This document shows, one piece after another, positions 13,248 to 14,892 of a stretch of 14,892 nt of DNA. Made by a program: the position numbers and the translations under genes. How positions within the stretch are numbered: position 1 is the first letter of the stretch; the number at the start of each line of letters is the position of its first letter. Source of the DNA: Phycisphaerae bacterium (GTDB taxonomy: Bacteria > Planctomycetota > Phycisphaerae > Sedimentisphaerales > Anaerohalosphaeraceae). The notes beneath the pieces were generated by a model, which did no database searches, was not told the DNA's origin, and worked only from the letters and a program-made list of their open reading frames with translations. The DNA is taken from contig SKKI01000090.1 of assembly GCA_007121565.1 (NCBI GenBank), positions 1-14,892 of the forward strand. The letters are read 5' to 3'.

Positions 13248-14892
13248 TTATGCAATCACCAAATTAAGTTGCTGGGCCAGCGTCTCAAAATGCTCGACCC
13301 ACTGCTTTGCCTTCTCGTCACCGCCGTCTGCTTTTTGGCGGATGTCCGGATAGGTATGTTTGGCAAGCGTAAAGAAGATATTCTGCGGATTTTGCAGATT
13401 CATATCCGTCCCCAGTTCCTGAATGATGCACAGCAGTTCTTTGATGCGAATCAACTGCACGATGTCGGTCGGGTCTTTCTGGAGGTCCTGGAACAGACGG
13501 TCGGCCCTGCGGCTGCATTCGAACTGAATCCGCTTGTGATCAAGCGACAGGGAAAACCGCCGCACATCGTCCAGCAGCAGTCGGATCCGCCGGGTGTTGT
13601 TCTGTTCGTTGCGAATCAGCGCGCACAGGTCCCGGTTGATGATAAACTCCGCCGGCGCCGAAAAGGCCTTGGGCAGCGGGATATTCATGTTGTGCATCAA
13701 CTGCATCATCGCATAATTGTGTTCGTAAATATGGCGAAAGGAGTACTCGATCTCCTGCCAGGTGGTATCCATCAACTGGTCGAGGATGCGCCGCTGTTCG
13801 TCTTTGAACAGGTGCGGGATAGAATAATTATCCCCGTAAAACAGCACGTTCATCAGGCGCATCACCTCACTGGTCTCGCCTTTGCGAAACGCGGCGGCCA
13901 GCTCCTGTTCGTGTTGACGTCCCTGGTCCTGTGTCATGGTACCCAGCGCGGCAAACAGATTTTGTCCGCCCAGGTACAGCCCGACCAGAAAGAAAGATTC
14001 CTCCTGCCACGTGGTGTTATCATGGATGGTCACGTGGGCGGTGGTCAGTGCTTCAATGCCCGCATCCAGCCGCTGGAAATAATGGATCGCCGCCGAATAG
14101 GTATAAATTTCCGCGCTGACCAGCTCCCCTTCCTGAAAGATCGAGCTTAGGGCCAGGTGGGCCCCGACGCGCTTCAGATCGATCATCGACGGTTTGACAA
14201 ATTGCTCATAAATGGTTTTGCCGTTGCCGAGATGCTCATCGATGGATGGCGCCTGCTCCAGGCGATCGACAAATTCGCCCTCCAGGTCGATCTGCGTCAG
14301 ATCCCGACAGAGCTGGATGGCCCGCGCGGCGTACTGCAAAATCTGCACCGTTTCGATGCCGGAGATATCGTTGAAAAACCAGCCGCAACTGGTGTACATC
14401 AGCATCGCGTTGCGCTGAACCTCCAGCAGCCTGATCAGCGTGCTGATCTCCTGCAAGGTCAGGTCCCGGCCCGTCCATTCGGTCAGTTTGCCGCGGACAT
14501 AATCGGCGTCGCGATTCAACACGATATCGATATAGGCATTGCGCACCGCCCAGGGGTCTTCGGCAAACGGCTGCATCCTGTCGGCATACATCTCGGCCAG
14601 CCGATCGCGCAGCCAATCCAGCGCCTCGCGCAGCGGAGCGCGCCAGTGCTGTTGGCCGCTGAGACTCTGCTCGCCGCTGCACCCGCAGTTGGACTTCCAG
14701 CGCTCAATGCCGTGGGCGCAGCTCCACGAGCTGTCTTCGTGAATGGCCGCCTCGTATTCCGGCGGAAACTTTTCCAGGTATTCGCCGTAAATCGTCAGCT
14801 TGGCATCGGTTTGGGTTTCGATGTGGTGAAGACAATACGCCAGGGCCATATCGCCGTGGCGGTGATGATGGCCGAACGATTCGCCGTCGGTG
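13248..14892 (-). CDS. GH57 family glycoside hydrolase with DUF3536 (5' end beyond window)
   Basis: The reading frame is open to the right edge, so the start is outside; 547 residues are visible. The first of them, TDGESFGHHHRHGDMALAY, fits a conserved GH57-type motif, which means the internal ATG at 14849 is not the start. The rest is the alpha-helical DUF3536 region, with ERWKSNCGCSG, HWRAPLREALDWLRD, MLMYTSCGWFFNDISGIETV and, near the end, WVEHFETLAQQLNLVIA. GH57 enzymes include alpha-amylases, 4-alpha-glucanotransferases and branching enzymes; the activity of the DUF3536 group is not settled as far as I know. Adjacent malQ (20 bp downstream) suggests work on glycogen or maltodextrins. The cysteines in SNCGCSG could bind a metal, which is inference. 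Confidence 0.9.
   Translation of the reverse strand, partial: TDGESFGHHHRHGDMALAYCLHHIETQTDAKLTIYGEYLEKFPPEYEAAIHEDSSWSCAHGIERWKSNCGCSGEQSLSGQQHWRAPLREALDWLRDRLAEMYADRMQPFAEDPWAVRNAYIDIVLNRDADYVRGKLTEWTGRDLTLQEISTLIRLLEVQRNAMLMYTSCGWFFNDISGIETVQILQYAARAIQLCRDLTQIDLEGEFVDRLEQAPSIDEHLGNGKTIYEQFVKPSMIDLKRVGAHLALSSIFQEGELVSAEIYTYSAAIHYFQRLDAGIEALTTAHVTIHDNTTWQEESFFLVGLYLGGQNLFAALGTMTQDQGRQHEQELAAAFRKGETSEVMRLMNVLFYGDNYSIPHLFKDEQRRILDQLMDTTWQEIEYSFRHIYEHNYAMMQLMHNMNIPLPKAFSAPAEFIINRDLCALIRNEQNNTRRIRLLLDDVRRFSLSLDHKRIQFECSRRADRLFQDLQKDPTDIVQLIRIKELLCIIQELGTDMNLQNPQNIFFTLAKHTYPDIRQKADGGDEKAKQWVEHFETLAQQLNLVIA

Noticed and set aside
12040..13353. Long plus-strand ORF of 437 codons opposite malQ
   Set aside because: It lies antisense to a gene with complete GH77 catalytic motifs, has no recognisable domain and arises from GC-rich codon use.

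Overview
The window looks like chromosomal DNA from a Gram-negative bacterium, most probably a planctomycete of the class Phycisphaerae. The clues are a secreted protein ending in a dockerin-like Ca-binding pair (DFDGDGRID, then a degenerate second copy), a DUF3536-type GH57 enzyme beside malQ, and Kdo/LPS-export genes in a genome that also carries a regulatory PTS. The taxonomic call is inference from gene content only.

Layout. Positions 1-7701 form one co-directional minus-strand unit. It starts at a near-consensus promoter (7673-7701) and reads hpf, ptsN, HPr, ptsI, a DUF2344 gene, an RNase G/E gene, kdsD, kdsC and an lptC-like gene that runs off the left edge. Gaps are short (6-56 bp), and DUF2344 and RNase G/E overlap by ATGA. 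The unit joins ribosome hibernation, a phosphorelay with no sugar permease, RNA decay and the first steps of Kdo/LPS supply. In E. coli kdsD-kdsC-lptCAB and rpoN-hpf-ptsN-npr sit side by side; here similar modules occur in permuted order.

Positions 7702-7970 hold no recognised gene, only one small plus-strand ORF with a good ribosome binding site. A hybrid sensor histidine kinase follows on the minus strand (7971-10004); its receiver domain has lost several key residues. The 490 bp upstream of it hold a hairpin-rich minus-strand leader or small-RNA candidate that ends in a terminator-like stem, and a strong plus-strand promoter for the next gene.

The only convincing plus-strand gene (10495-11286) encodes a secreted dockerin-like protein. 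It is followed by a cluster of palindromic repeats (11337-11567) and a broken second copy of the same signal-peptide segment (11580-11762). The right end (11728-14892, minus) is a two-gene alpha-glucan unit: a GH57/DUF3536 enzyme, cut by the window edge, followed 20 bp later by malQ.

I found no tRNA, rRNA, CRISPR array, transposase or phage gene. Nothing here is clearly a new defence or mobile system. The best leads are the permuted PTS/RNase/LPS operon, the degenerate receiver, the structured leader upstream of the kinase, and the repeat cluster with the duplicated signal-peptide segment.
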